64,000 nt of DNA from Bernardetia sp. (GTDB taxonomy: Bacteria > Bacteroidota > Bacteroidia > Cytophagales > Bernardetiaceae), in contig JAHDBD010000010.1 in the NCBI GenBank assembly GCA_020630575.1, positions 62,001-126,000 on the forward strand, given 5' to 3'. Below, one piece after another: positions 50,809 to 59,988 of the stretch. Every line of letters begins with the position of its first letter. The first letter of the stretch is position 1. The notes below the pieces were generated by a model. The model made no database searches. It was not told the DNA's origin and was given only the letters and a program-made list of their open reading frames with translations. The translations under genes and the position numbers were made by a program.

Positions 50809-51351
50809 TTATCTTAGTCGCAAATAAGCAGCTTTAATTTTTCCTCTCGTAAATTCAACAGATGTAGTATCTATTGTAGTGTCAGATTCTGTAATTTTAT
50901 CAAAGCTAAAGTTAAAATCAGCTTCTAAAATATAACGAACAGTATCGAAACGAGTAATATTAATTGTGCCTGAGGGAACATCTTCTCCTTTATAACGAAT
51001 AATTGGTATTGGAAGACCAATAGTATCTGTGGTATCACGAGGAGCTACTATAAAAGAACCAACAGCAGGGTAAGGAATGAATAGATAAAGATCACCTTTA
51101 TCAAGCATATCTGTTCCTTCGACTGTTAAGATAGTATCTCTTCCCAATGAATCTTGTCCAAAGCTTTGTACTTTAGGTGTATTTGTATTCCAATAAAGGC
51201 AATCAGCTACATATCCTTCCATTGTAGAGACGGCTAAAGGATTATCATCATTGTCAGACTCACAAGCAACAGCAAAAAAAGCAAAAAGAGCTAAAAAGGT
51301 GTAGGCAAATTTGGATACAAATTTATTTGTATTTCTAATTGAATGAAACAT
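50809..51351 (-). CDS. Exported lipoprotein, unknown function
   Basis: A 180-residue lipoprotein (leader to FAVAC, then ESDNDDNP, a typical acidic start after the lipidated Cys and a possible LES signal for surface export in Bacteroidota). The rest is Thr/Asp-rich beta-strand sequence (GYVADCLYWNTNTPKV, GDLYLFIPYPAVGSFIVAP, TINITRFDTVRYILEADFNFSF). I recognise no domain. It lies 53 bp downstream of a barrel gene on the same strand, so the two probably form a surface complex or share control. Confidence 0.65.
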   Translation of the reverse strand: MFHSIRNTNKFVSKFAYTFLALFAFFAVACESDNDDNPLAVSTMEGYVADCLYWNTNTPKVQSFGQDSLGRDTILTVEGTDMLDKGDLYLFIPYPAVGSFIVAPRDTTDTIGLPIPIIRYKGEDVPSGTINITRFDTVRYILEADFNFSFDKITESDTTIDTTSVEFTRGKIKAAYLRLR

Positions 51352-51404
51352 AGAATAGGCTATTATTTTATATGAATTGATTTTTTTTATGAATTTCTAA
51401 TTGT

Positions 51405-52118
51405 TTATTGAGGACCACCACCAAAAGGAATACGAACTCCAAAATTAGCTCTCCAAAAATGGTGTAAGTGAGGTGTATAAGCTGTTACATTCGAAACATA
51501 GTCTTTGAAACGATAAGAACCACCACCTTCAGCAAAAATATAAAAAGAACCTGTATAAACTTCTGCACCAATTCCAGCATTCAAACTTAAAAGCCAAAAC
51601 TGTTGGTCTTGAAAGTAATTACCCTCTGGAAAAACACGAAAACCATCATTAGGCTCATAATCTTTTAATGTCCAGTCAATTGTATACATTCCTCCACTCA
51701 TTCCACCATAAGTATAAAAGCCTCCTCTGTCATTATAAGCTCCAAAAAGATAATAACGCAAATTAGCACTTAGTTCAGCACCTGTACTTTTGCTAGTAAT
51801 AATATCAGAATATACAAATTCACCACGTTTTGTTCCTAACATATATGAGCCTTCCAAAGTAAGAGCTGTTTTATAACTTATCCCTATATTTAGTCGTGCC
51901 TCTAGTCCAGCAAAGGGAGGGAAATCTTCTACTTTTCCAAAAGGAAAACGATCTTCTTCACCTGCAATAAATTTTTGATAACGTGCAGCCACACTCATGC
52001 TAACTTGAGCTTGTAGTTGGTTAGTAGAAAAAATAAGAACTGCTACAAAGAGCATTAGAAATATCCCTATTTTTTTGAGAGAGATAGAAAAAGGAGTTGA
52101 AGTCATAATTGCAAACAT
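51405..52118 (-). CDS. Outer-membrane beta-barrel protein
   Basis: A 237-residue exported protein: signal peptide ending QLQAQ, then amphipathic strands (ALTLEGSYMLGTKRG, TGAELSANLRYYLFG, GGMSGGMYTIDWTL, ENFY-type turns) and a last strand HHFWRANFGVRIPFGG. This is an OmpA-barrel-like or OMP_b-brl-type 8-10 strand porin of unknown role. A second Met at residue 5 (MTSTPFS...) is an alternative start. The lipoprotein gene at 50809 follows after 53 bp. Outer membrane. Confidence 0.75.
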   Translation of the reverse strand: MFAIMTSTPFSISLKKIGIFLMLFVAVLIFSTNQLQAQVSMSVAARYQKFIAGEEDRFPFGKVEDFPPFAGLEARLNIGISYKTALTLEGSYMLGTKRGEFVYSDIITSKSTGAELSANLRYYLFGAYNDRGGFYTYGGMSGGMYTIDWTLKDYEPNDGFRVFPEGNYFQDQQFWLLSLNAGIGAEVYTGSFYIFAEGGGSYRFKDYVSNVTAYTPHLHHFWRANFGVRIPFGGGPQ

Positions 52119-52528
52119 AATATGGAATATGGATTGTTTTATTTTGTTTTTTGTAGTGATTTATTTTTTCGTATTCTAAACAAATTCTATAACAAAAGAT
52201 TTTTAAAGGTTGTTTTTTATAATTAACAAAATTAGTTTGGTGTAGTAAGACCATTCAAATTAATCGTAGTTTTATAAAATATTTGGTAAAACTAATAATT
52301 TTCTTTCATTTTTCTGTCCTAATTATCAAAATTTGCTCAAAATTTGCTTCAAAAATAAGAAAGCAGTTTTGGCTATCCTATAAGTTGTGTCTTATTAAAA
52401 AGCCTTAATAAAAGAACGTCATTTATCACAATTTATTGAAAACGTATTACTATTAAACTATAATATAAATTATTTCTCTAGCAATTTGTTAGTTTTCACA
52501 TCAAATTTATCTCAAATCCTATACCTTA
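52119..52528. other. 410-bp region between divergent genes
   Basis: AT-rich spacer between the barrel gene (minus) and the 52529 gene (plus). The only pattern noticed is TTATTAA...TTAATAA around 52392-52410. No ORF above about 20 codons looks real. Confidence 0.35.
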
Positions 52529-53104
52529 ATGAACCATCCTAAAAACATTTCTAACACAACTTTGACAAAAGTAACCTCTATTACAGCAGAACAAGAAATA
52601 AAAGCACAAAATAAAAGATTACGAATTTTATCTTTAGGATTCATTTTTAGTGTTTTCTTAACTTTATTGATTTGCTTTTCTAGCCAAGCACAAAGCGCAG
52701 ATAAAAATAAATACCTAGCTACTTTTCAAGACAAAACTTATATTGGACTTGCAACAGAAGACAATATAGAAATTATTTATACACAATGTGGTGAGCCTAT
52801 AAGCACTTTCTATTTTGATGTCAGCAATGGAGAACCTATGTTTGTAATGGCAGGTTTGTATGATATTATGATGTATCAACTTACTTCCGTAAAAAAAGAA
52901 AATAATAAGTATATTTTGACTTATAATGATACAAAAGGACAAAAACAAGTGGCGCAATTAGAAACAGAATCTAATAATGAGAAAATATACATCATCTTTG
53001 AAGGAATGAAAATGGGCTTTGCTGTAAAAGAGAAAATGAGCATATATAAACTCTCTAATGATTGTGAGGAGATGAGATTATCTAATCCAAACAAGAAAAA
53101 ATAG
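52529..53104 (+). CDS. Unrecognised membrane-anchored protein
   Basis: A 191-residue protein. A polar, Thr/Asn/Lys-rich cytoplasmic stretch of about 35 residues is followed by one hydrophobic segment (LSLGFIFSVFLTLLICFSSQAQS) that could be an anchor or an unusually late signal peptide. The rest (YLATFQDKTYIGLATEDNIEIIYTQCGEPISTFYFDV...) looks like beta-strand sequence. No family recognised. It has its own terminator at 53135. Confidence 0.6.
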   Translation: MNHPKNISNTTLTKVTSITAEQEIKAQNKRLRILSLGFIFSVFLTLLICFSSQAQSADKNKYLATFQDKTYIGLATEDNIEIIYTQCGEPISTFYFDVSNGEPMFVMAGLYDIMMYQLTSVKKENNKYILTYNDTKGQKQVAQLETESNNEKIYIIFEGMKMGFAVKEKMSIYKLSNDCEEMRLSNPNKKK

Positions 53105-53134
53105 AGTTTAAAAAAAAGATATTTGAAAAAAAAC

Positions 53135-53168
53135 AAAAAAGTTGCAGTAAAAATGCAACTTTTTTTTG
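53135..53168 (+). terminator. Rho-independent terminator
   Basis: AAAAAAGTTGCA and TGCAACTTTTTT pair around GTAAAAA, followed by more T's. Confidence 0.88.
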
Positions 53169-53220
53169 TGCTTTGAGTATAAATACATAGATTTACGATG
53201 TATTAAAAATCTATGTAAAA

Positions 53221-53574
53221 ATGAAGACAAATCCAACCACCGAATTACTCAAAGGAACACTAACTACAATCATACTGCGATTGCTTTCCGAAAAAGGCAA
53301 AATGTATGGTTATGAGTTAGCACAATGCGTCAAAGAAACTACTAATGGCAAAGTATTGATAAAAGAAGGTTCTCTTTATCCTGCTCTTCACAAACTAGAA
53401 GCTGATGGCTTAATTGAATGTGAAAAAATGATGATAGGAAAGCGAGTGCGAAAATATTATCATCTTACACCAGCAGGCGAAACAGCAACTGCCAAGGCAA
53501 TCAACGAACTTTTAGAGTTTTTGAGTACAATCCATCATCTAATTACTACTGAACCAATTTATGGTAACACTTAA
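53221..53574 (+). CDS. PadR family transcriptional regulator
   Basis: A 117-residue winged-helix repressor. ELLKGTLTTIILRLLSEKGKMYGYELAQCVKE, then GSLYPALHKLEADGLIECE and RKYYHLTPAGE, are the standard PadR motifs. This short form is often transcribed with membrane proteins that it regulates, and indeed the next gene, encoding a membrane protein, overlaps it by 14 bp. Autoregulation by binding just upstream (53169-53220) is likely by analogy. Confidence 0.94.
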   Translation: MKTNPTTELLKGTLTTIILRLLSEKGKMYGYELAQCVKETTNGKVLIKEGSLYPALHKLEADGLIECEKMMIGKRVRKYYHLTPAGETATAKAINELLEFLSTIHHLITTEPIYGNT

Positions 53575-54178
53575 TGAAAATCAAGTAGAACTAATTTGTG
53601 AACGTATTTTTAAAAACTCTCTTCAAGATACTGATTTGCAAGACAGTTTGTTAGACCACTTTTGTTGCTTTGTAGAAAGCAAAATGAGTGAAGGCTTTTC
53701 TTTTGAGGAAAGCATCAAAGAGGCTTCTGTTTCTATTGCCCCCAATGGAGTTAGCGAAATAGAAGAAGAGTTATTTTTTATTATTCATTTCAAAACCCAA
53801 CTTACTATGAAACGTATCTTGTATTTTTCTAGCTTTATTACAGCTTTTACGCTTTCTATTTATTTGCTTTTCAAGCATTTACATTTACCTTATGCTAATA
53901 CCTTATTACAGATAGGTAATATTAGTTTGCTCTTTTTTGTTTTGCCTAGTTTGGCTACTTTAGCTTTTCGTAATCGCACAAGCCTTGTAATGATGGACAA
54001 AATCAGACTTTTTATAGGTCTTTTTGCTGGAAGTTTGATAAGTATCGGAATGATTTTCAAAGGATTACATTTCCCTTACTCAAGCATTTTATTTGCTGTT
54101 GGTTGTGGTATTTTTGCCTGTATTTTTCTGCCTATTTTCTTTTATCAGCTCTATCAAAAATCAGTTCGGTTAGCTTAA
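53561..54178 (+). CDS. PadR-coupled membrane protein with repeated FK-LH-P motif
   Basis: A 205-residue protein overlapping the padR gene by 14 bp, so translationally coupled. Residues 1-80 are a soluble, acidic helical region (LQDSLLDHFCCFVESKMSEGFSFEESIKEA) like the N-terminal part of DUF1700-type PadR partners. Four membrane helices follow in two similar halves: FKHLHLPYANTLLQIG and FKGLHFPYSSILFAVG. This motif also occurs in GldL and other Bacteroidota membrane proteins. Function unknown. A terminator follows. Confidence 0.75.
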   Translation: MVTLNENQVELICERIFKNSLQDTDLQDSLLDHFCCFVESKMSEGFSFEESIKEASVSIAPNGVSEIEEELFFIIHFKTQLTMKRILYFSSFITAFTLSIYLLFKHLHLPYANTLLQIGNISLLFFVLPSLATLAFRNRTSLVMMDKIRLFIGLFAGSLISIGMIFKGLHFPYSSILFAVGCGIFACIFLPIFFYQLYQKSVRLA

Positions 54179-54192
54179 CCTAATTCTATTAG

Positions 54193-54240
54193 TAGCCTTC
54201 TAAAATTTATTTCTTGCAAAGAGTAGAAGGCTATTTTTTA
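54193..54240 (+). terminator. Rho-independent terminator
   Basis: TAGCCTTCTA (54193-54202) and TAGAAGGCTA (54224-54233) are perfect 10-bp arms followed by T's. Confidence 0.85.
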
Positions 54241-54329
54241 CCTCTTTATTTTCTAATAAAAATTTCTCAGAGTAATAATCAGTTTATTTCTTTGGCTGGG
54301 ATACTATTGTCTTCTAAAAAATACTTCTT

Positions 54330-56024
54330 ATGAAAAAATTATCTTTAATCTATCTGGTTTGTTTTTTTCTCATTCTATCATTTTGTTTAATTACTAGAAC
54401 TACTTTTTCTCAAAATTATTTCACAAACTGGAAATCAAGAATTGATTCTATCCTTCAAAAAAATACTCAAAATCAAGATTTAGGTGTTACTATTGGGATT
54501 ACTCAACAAGGAAAATTAGCATATCACAATTATACAGGTTTAGCAAATTTAGAATATCAAGTTCCATTTAATGACAGTACCGTTTTTGGCTTAGCTTCAG
54601 TTACTAAGCAATTTACGGCTGCTTGTATTGCAGTTTTAGAAAAAAAACAACTTTTAAGTGTAGAAGATGATGTTCGAAAATATATTCCAGAACTTCTTTT
54701 TTATGGTGATACAATCAGAATAAAACATTTACTCAATCATACAAGTGGAATTCGTAATCATAATATACTTCTGAGCTTACAAGGATTTGATTATCAACAT
54801 AGAGGTTATACCAATAAAATGATTGAGAATTTGATGTTTCGTCAGCGTGGAGTAAATGATATTGCAGGAAAAAAATTGTTGTATTCGAATACTAATTATG
54901 TCTTTTTGGCTCTGATTATAGAGCGAGTTTCTAATCAACCAATTTCAGAGTTTGCAAAAAAAGAAATTTTTGAACCTTTAGGAATGAATGCTACATTTTA
55001 TCAAAGTGATTTAGAAAATATTATCCCTAATAAAGCCTGTGGATATTATTTTACTGGTAAAGTATATAAAAATCCAAAATCACTTACCTTGTGTGTAGGA
55101 GCAGGAGGCGTAGGGAGTACCATTTCAGATATGTCAAAATGGTCTGAAATATTTTTAGATGAAACACATAAGTTTTCTTATATTTCAAAATTTCTAACTA
55201 CAAAAGATATTCTCAATAATGGTTCTTCAATTACACAAGCTCGTGGAATCTTTGTTTGGGAATTTGAAGGAAATACTTTAATAGGACACGGAGGAAGAGA
55301 TGTAGGAATGCGTTCCTATTTTGTTTGTATACCTAAAAAAGAGTTGGCAATTATGGTTTATACCAATTCTGAACATATTAATGCTCAAGCAATTGCTTTT
55401 GAAATTTTGGAAGTGCTAACAGAAAAAAATGGAAAACTAGATAAAAAAGAAGTTGTTGCTTATCAATATTCCAAAGAGAAGCTATCATCATTCGTTGGTG
55501 ATTATCAAGAAAAAAATAGTGATTTATTAATGAGTTTTTTTATAGAAAATGATACCTTAAAAGTCAGAACAAGTATGGGAAAAATGGCTGTTCCATTACT
55601 TTCTGATTCCAAAAATATATTTTATCGTCAAAACAGCAAAAATGTAGTCTATAATTTTTATAACATTTTTGAACATAATAAAAACTCTGATTTTGATTTG
55701 AGTGTAGATTTTGGTGAAGCAAGATTTTATTTTGAGAAAATAGAGTTATTTCCCAAAGAAAAAATCAATGAAAGCGATTATATAGGAGAATTTTATTCTG
55801 ACGAACTTGATGTAACTTACAAAATTATTGAAGACAACAATAATTTAATTCTTTCTTTTCCAAATAATGAAGACATAAAGTTATTTTCAAGAAGAGAAAA
55901 TGAATTTGGAACAAATCAAAAAGTGCGACTTTCTTTTCAGAGAAATAAAAAAGGAAAAATAATTTCTTTCAAAGTAGCAGCAGAAGGAACAGTAAAAGAT
56001 ATTTTATTTATAAAGGTATTTTGA
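54330..56024 (+). CDS. Class C beta-lactamase-like serine hydrolase
   Basis: A 564-residue exported protein. A signal peptide (to TFSQ) precedes the beta-lactamase/PBP4* domain: Ser90-Val-Thr-Lys93 is the SxxK nucleophile, YSNTNY is the YxN motif, and IGHGGRDVG gives the third-motif HGG. The last 180 residues form two lipocalin-like strand regions (VGDYQEKNSDLLMSFFIENDTLKV; YIGEFYSDELDVTYKIIEDNNN), as in many Bacteroidota members. Likely a periplasmic D-amino peptidase or esterase rather than a true antibiotic-degrading enzyme. No neighbour points to its substrate. Confidence 0.88.
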   Translation: MKKLSLIYLVCFFLILSFCLITRTTFSQNYFTNWKSRIDSILQKNTQNQDLGVTIGITQQGKLAYHNYTGLANLEYQVPFNDSTVFGLASVTKQFTAACIAVLEKKQLLSVEDDVRKYIPELLFYGDTIRIKHLLNHTSGIRNHNILLSLQGFDYQHRGYTNKMIENLMFRQRGVNDIAGKKLLYSNTNYVFLALIIERVSNQPISEFAKKEIFEPLGMNATFYQSDLENIIPNKACGYYFTGKVYKNPKSLTLCVGAGGVGSTISDMSKWSEIFLDETHKFSYISKFLTTKDILNNGSSITQARGIFVWEFEGNTLIGHGGRDVGMRSYFVCIPKKELAIMVYTNSEHINAQAIAFEILEVLTEKNGKLDKKEVVAYQYSKEKLSSFVGDYQEKNSDLLMSFFIENDTLKVRTSMGKMAVPLLSDSKNIFYRQNSKNVVYNFYNIFEHNKNSDFDLSVDFGEARFYFEKIELFPKEKINESDYIGEFYSDELDVTYKIIEDNNNLILSFPNNEDIKLFSRRENEFGTNQKVRLSFQRNKKGKIISFKVAAEGTVKDILFIKVF

Positions 56025-56163
56025 TAAAGCATCAACTATAAAAAAAATGTAAAACTTATTTTTGAAAAAAATCAAGCCTATCAATAGCCATTTTTTTTCT
56101 TAATTTTGAAGGATTAAAATTATTCCTCTTTTCCCTCCTATTTTAAGAAAAAAGAAAGTTTAT

Positions 56164-57246
56164 ATGTTCATTATAAAAGATAGTACACTTAAAGAATTTG
56201 TTATTGATGTTTTTATTCAAATGGGTTGTCCAAAAGATGATGCTCTTTTGGCTGCTGATGTTTTATTAGCTGCTGATTTGCGTGGTGTAGACTCTCATGG
56301 AGTTGCTCGTCTGACAGGCTATGTCCGTTTGTGGGAAGCTGGTCGTATAAATCCTACTCCAAACTGGAAAGTTACTTATCAAACTCCAAGTACAGCTACC
56401 ATTGATGGCGATGCTGGTTTGGGTTTAGTTATTGCTCCAAAAGCAATGCAAGTAGCTATTGAAAAGGCTGAAAATGTAGGCTCTGGATGGATTTCTGTTA
56501 AAAATTCAAATCATTTCGGAATCGCAGGCTATCATTCTATGCTTGCAGCAGAAAAAGATATGATAGGTTGGGCAATGACAAATGCAAGTCCATTGGTTGC
56601 TCCTACACATTCAAAAGAGCGCATGTTAGGAACAAATCCGATTGCAATAGCTATCCCAGCAGGAGAAGAAAATGATTTTGTGGCTGATTTTGCCACAACA
56701 ACTGTAGCCAATGGAAAATTAGAAATTTTACAACGAAAAAACGAAGATGCTCCTAATGGTTGGGTGCAAGACAAAGATGGAAATACTACCAATAATGCTG
56801 CTGCTTTAAAAGAAGGAGGCGCACTTTTACCTTTAGGCTCTGATCCAATGCGAAGCAATCATAAAGGATATTGTTTGGGTTCGGCTGTCGATATTCTTTC
56901 GGCTGTACTTTCTGGGGCTGGTTATGGACCTTGGGCACCTCCATTTGTTAGCTTTTTACCTTTGCCATCTGACCCTGTGGGACAAGGTTTGGGGCATTTT
57001 TTGGGTGCAATGAGAGTAGATGGTTTCCGTCCAAAAGAAGAATTCAAATCTCACATGGATAATTGGATTCGTCGTTTTAAAAATGCTACTCCTATTGATG
57101 ATTCTCAAAGAGTAATTATTCCAGGAGAGCCTGAATTAGAAAATAAAGCCTATCGCCTTAAAAATGGAATTCCTCTTTTAGAACCTGTCGTAAAAGATTT
57201 GGAAGAAGTAGCTAAAAAATTGAAGTTAGAAAAGTTGAAATTTTGA
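56164..57246 (+). CDS. Ldh family NAD(P)-dependent oxidoreductase (malate/L-lactate dehydrogenase)
   Basis: A 360-residue member of the YlbC/ComC/YiaK family, which is unrelated to classical LDH/MDH. Motifs: AADLRGVDSHGVARLTGYV, VKNSNHFGIAGYHSMLA and PIAIAIPAGEENDFVADFATTTVANGKLE, then GHFLGAMRVDGF. The His in SHG and the NSNHFG segment are the conserved active-site and NAD-binding elements. Substrates in the family include malate, L-lactate, ureidoglycolate and 2,3-diketogulonate; malate or lactate is likeliest here. It stands alone with its own terminator. Confidence 0.9.
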   Translation: MFIIKDSTLKEFVIDVFIQMGCPKDDALLAADVLLAADLRGVDSHGVARLTGYVRLWEAGRINPTPNWKVTYQTPSTATIDGDAGLGLVIAPKAMQVAIEKAENVGSGWISVKNSNHFGIAGYHSMLAAEKDMIGWAMTNASPLVAPTHSKERMLGTNPIAIAIPAGEENDFVADFATTTVANGKLEILQRKNEDAPNGWVQDKDGNTTNNAAALKEGGALLPLGSDPMRSNHKGYCLGSAVDILSAVLSGAGYGPWAPPFVSFLPLPSDPVGQGLGHFLGAMRVDGFRPKEEFKSHMDNWIRRFKNATPIDDSQRVIIPGEPELENKAYRLKNGIPLLEPVVKDLEEVAKKLKLEKLKF

Positions 57247-57285
57247 TAGTCTAATCAATTTTAAATATATATTTACTTTCTCTAT

Positions 57286-57325
57286 AGCACACAAACTTGA
57301 TACAGAATTGTTTGTGTGCTTCTTT
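57286..57325 (+). terminator. Rho-independent terminator
   Basis: AGCACACAAAC (57286-57296) and GTTTGTGTGCT (57310-57320) are perfect 11-bp arms, followed by a T-rich stretch. Confidence 0.8.
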
Positions 57326-57416
57326 ATTTAAAAAAATAGGCGCAGGATAATTTATAATTAAATTTTTAGTAATTTTAGTTTGAAAAAATAATATCAATAG
57401 AATTGGAGTTGTAAAA

Positions 57417-59258
57417 ATGACTGTAGAGAATATAGAACTAGACAAAGAAAATATAGAGTTTAATAATGCTTTAGACCTTATTAAACATACCGAAAAAACT
57501 ATTTATCTGACTGGAAAAGCAGGAACAGGAAAAACTACTTTCTTGAAATACCTCAAAACGACCATTAATAAAAACATGGTCATTGTTGCGCCTACAGGTG
57601 TGGCTGCTATCAATGCAGGTGGACAAACAATACATTCATTTTTTCAGATAGCTCCTAGCTTGTATGTTCCGAATGACAAACGCCTGAGAAAAGACTCTAA
57701 AATGGGCGATGAGGATAAAAGCACTATTTTCGAACACTTTGTTTACTCTAAAGAAAAGCGAAAAATTATTACTAGTTTAGAGATTTTGGTTATAGATGAA
57801 GTTTCGATGGTGCGTTGTGATTTATTGGACGTAATAGATCGACTTTTACGTATTTTTCGCAAAAAAGAAACCGTTCCTTTTGGTGGTGTTCAGGTTCTTT
57901 TGATTGGTGATACCTTTCAACTTCCTCCAGTCATGAAAGATGAACATAAAGAAATTTTAATGGAATATTATGAGAGTGAATTCTTTTTTAGCTCAAAAGT
58001 AATTCAACAAATAGAACCTATTTATATAGAACTCAAAAAAATATACCGTCAGAAAGACCAGCGTTTTATCAATCTTCTCAACAAAATAAGAAATAGCAAT
58101 CTTACTTACGACCAATTGCAAGGTCTGAATACAAAATATGAACCTAATTTTGATTTTGAAAAATATACAAACTGCATCATGCTTTGTACACACAATGAAA
58201 AAGTAAGTGAAATAAATGCTGAAAAATTAGCTCGTCTGACTACTTCTTTACAAACCTTTAATGCTACTGTAGAAGAAGAATTTCCAGATAAAAACTTTCC
58301 AACTAACAGAAATCTTGAACTAAAAATTAATGCTCAAGTGATGTTTGTCAAAAACGATAAAGACAAAAAATATTACAATGGAAAAATTGGGAAAATAATA
58401 CGAGTAGAAGGTGAAAAAATAATTATAGAAGATGAAGCAAAAAATCAAATTGAGGTAGAACAACAAGTTTGGAAAAATATAAAATACAAATGGAACGACG
58501 AAAAAGGAAAAATAGAAGAAGAAGAGCTGGGTTCTTTTACGCAGTATCCTATAAAACTAGCGTGGGCAATTACAGTTCATAAAAGTCAAGGACTTACATT
58601 CGAAAAAATAATTGCCGATGTGGGAAATGCTTTTGCAGCAGGTCAGGTTTATGTTGCGTTAAGTCGCTGTACTTCTTTTGAAGGATTGGTTTTGGCTTCT
58701 CCAATTCCTCACAGAGCTATCAAAACCGATAAAAGAGTGATGGCATTTGCTAAAACAGAAACCTCAAAAGCTGCCATTTCGCAAGAAATAAATGACGGAA
58801 AAGCAGATTTTTATTATAAAAAAACAAGACAAGCAGCCAAAAGGAAAGATTTTGAAGGTGTCTATGATAATTTTATACAAGCCTTAGACTATCGAAACGA
58901 CATCAAAACGGAAGATTTTAGAAAACACTTTTTGTTTTGGGCAGAAAAACTGACTGCATCTCAGCCAGTTCAAGAGAAACAAGAAGTAAAAGTAGAGCCA
59001 ACACAAGAAAAAAAGAAAAAGGAGCAAGAAGTTCATCAAAAAATCAAACCTAAAAAAATTGTCCCTGTAAAATTATCTATTACCAAAGAAGTCAAAAAAA
59101 CTAAAGAAAATACCTATAAACGTTGGACTATAAAAGAGGAAGCCCAGCTCAAAGATTTATTTCATATAGGACATACTATAAAAGAAATAACCAAAATAAT
59201 GGGAAGAGATAAAGATGCAATTATTTCTAGATTGCATAAAATAGAATTGAAGAAATGA
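57417..59258 (+). CDS. PIF1/RecD-like DNA helicase with C-terminal homeodomain-like fold
   Basis: A 613-residue SF1B helicase. Walker A is GKAGTGKTT (33-41), Walker B is VIDEVSM (Asp127-Glu128), and later FGGVQVLLIGDTFQLPPV and AWAITVHKSQGLTFEKIIAD (motif V/VI region with GQVYVALSRC) complete the core. After it come a Lys/Glu-rich linker (about 520-565) and a final 45-residue unit, RWTIKEEAQLKDLFHIGHTI with MGRDKDAIISRLHKI, which resembles a Myb/SANT-type DNA-binding domain. PIF1-type helicases unwind G-quadruplexes and DNA-RNA hybrids. The next gene starts inside its stop codon (ATGA overlap). Confidence 0.9.
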   Translation: MTVENIELDKENIEFNNALDLIKHTEKTIYLTGKAGTGKTTFLKYLKTTINKNMVIVAPTGVAAINAGGQTIHSFFQIAPSLYVPNDKRLRKDSKMGDEDKSTIFEHFVYSKEKRKIITSLEILVIDEVSMVRCDLLDVIDRLLRIFRKKETVPFGGVQVLLIGDTFQLPPVMKDEHKEILMEYYESEFFFSSKVIQQIEPIYIELKKIYRQKDQRFINLLNKIRNSNLTYDQLQGLNTKYEPNFDFEKYTNCIMLCTHNEKVSEINAEKLARLTTSLQTFNATVEEEFPDKNFPTNRNLELKINAQVMFVKNDKDKKYYNGKIGKIIRVEGEKIIIEDEAKNQIEVEQQVWKNIKYKWNDEKGKIEEEELGSFTQYPIKLAWAITVHKSQGLTFEKIIADVGNAFAAGQVYVALSRCTSFEGLVLASPIPHRAIKTDKRVMAFAKTETSKAAISQEINDGKADFYYKKTRQAAKRKDFEGVYDNFIQALDYRNDIKTEDFRKHFLFWAEKLTASQPVQEKQEVKVEPTQEKKKKEQEVHQKIKPKKIVPVKLSITKEVKKTKENTYKRWTIKEEAQLKDLFHIGHTIKEITKIMGRDKDAIISRLHKIELKK

Positions 59259-59986
59259 TTTACAAAAAACTAATATATCTGTGTGTTCTACTATTTTTAA
59301 TCTCTTGTAATTCAGAGCAAAAAATAAATGAGAATGTAAATACTAAAATAGAAATAGACTCTTCTTCTACAGAAACAATTGCAGATGGTATCAATGCAGA
59401 TCAGAAGGAAAAAAGTACAAAAAAATGGAATTTAAGGAAACCAACAGACACTAAGAATGCCAAGGTTATAAGGATAATAAATATTATCTCTCAAAATGTG
59501 GATTATGCTCACGAAGGAGGAGGAAGAAAATCTGCAGATATAATGTCTTTAGTTTGGAATCTGGTTTATAATGACGATACAGTTAGTGATGAATTAAAAT
59601 TTGAATTATTGCATATAATGTCATACTACAAGGAATCAGCTAGGAGACCATTTAGAGCTTATCTTTTTAGTGAAATTGAGAAAGGTAATCCCAAAGTATT
59701 GGCTAATATAGAATTTGCGATACCTTTTATTTTATGCCATTATTGTCAATCTACAGAGATGGTCAAAATTATAAAAAATAAACCTAGACAATTAGAAAAT
59801 GAAGATATCCCCCCCTATTATATAGAATACAATGAAAAAATATGGAAAATAATTGAGCAAGTTGATATAAGTAAAGAAGAAGACAAAATACTCAATTCCT
59901 CTAAGTCAAACAGTCTTATTATTGATTATTTGAAAAGAAAGTATCCTCAACTTCCTAAGTCAATGCAGCACCCTTATCAATATTAA
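59255..59986 (+). CDS. Lipoprotein translationally coupled to the helicase gene
   Basis: A 243-residue lipoprotein: leader MIYKKLIYLCVLLFLISC with lipidated Cys18. After a Ser/Thr/Glu-rich linker, the remaining 170 residues look helical and unrecognised (FELLHIMSYYKESARRPFRAYLFSEIEKGNPKVLANIEFA). The ATG shares the ATGA with the helicase stop, so the two are co-translated, although a cytoplasmic helicase and an outer-membrane lipoprotein are an odd pair. Its stop lies 2 bp from the stop of the convergent MFS gene, leaving no room for a terminator. Confidence 0.68.
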   Translation: MIYKKLIYLCVLLFLISCNSEQKINENVNTKIEIDSSSTETIADGINADQKEKSTKKWNLRKPTDTKNAKVIRIINIISQNVDYAHEGGGRKSADIMSLVWNLVYNDDTVSDELKFELLHIMSYYKESARRPFRAYLFSEIEKGNPKVLANIEFAIPFILCHYCQSTEMVKIIKNKPRQLENEDIPPYYIEYNEKIWKIIEQVDISKEEDKILNSSKSNSLIIDYLKRKYPQLPKSMQHPYQY

Positions 59987-59988
59987 AT

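Noticed and set aside
54330..56024. True antibiotic-resistance beta-lactamase
   Set aside because: The catalytic motifs fit the broad class C-like hydrolase family, but the long lipocalin-like C-terminal region and setting match general periplasmic hydrolases.
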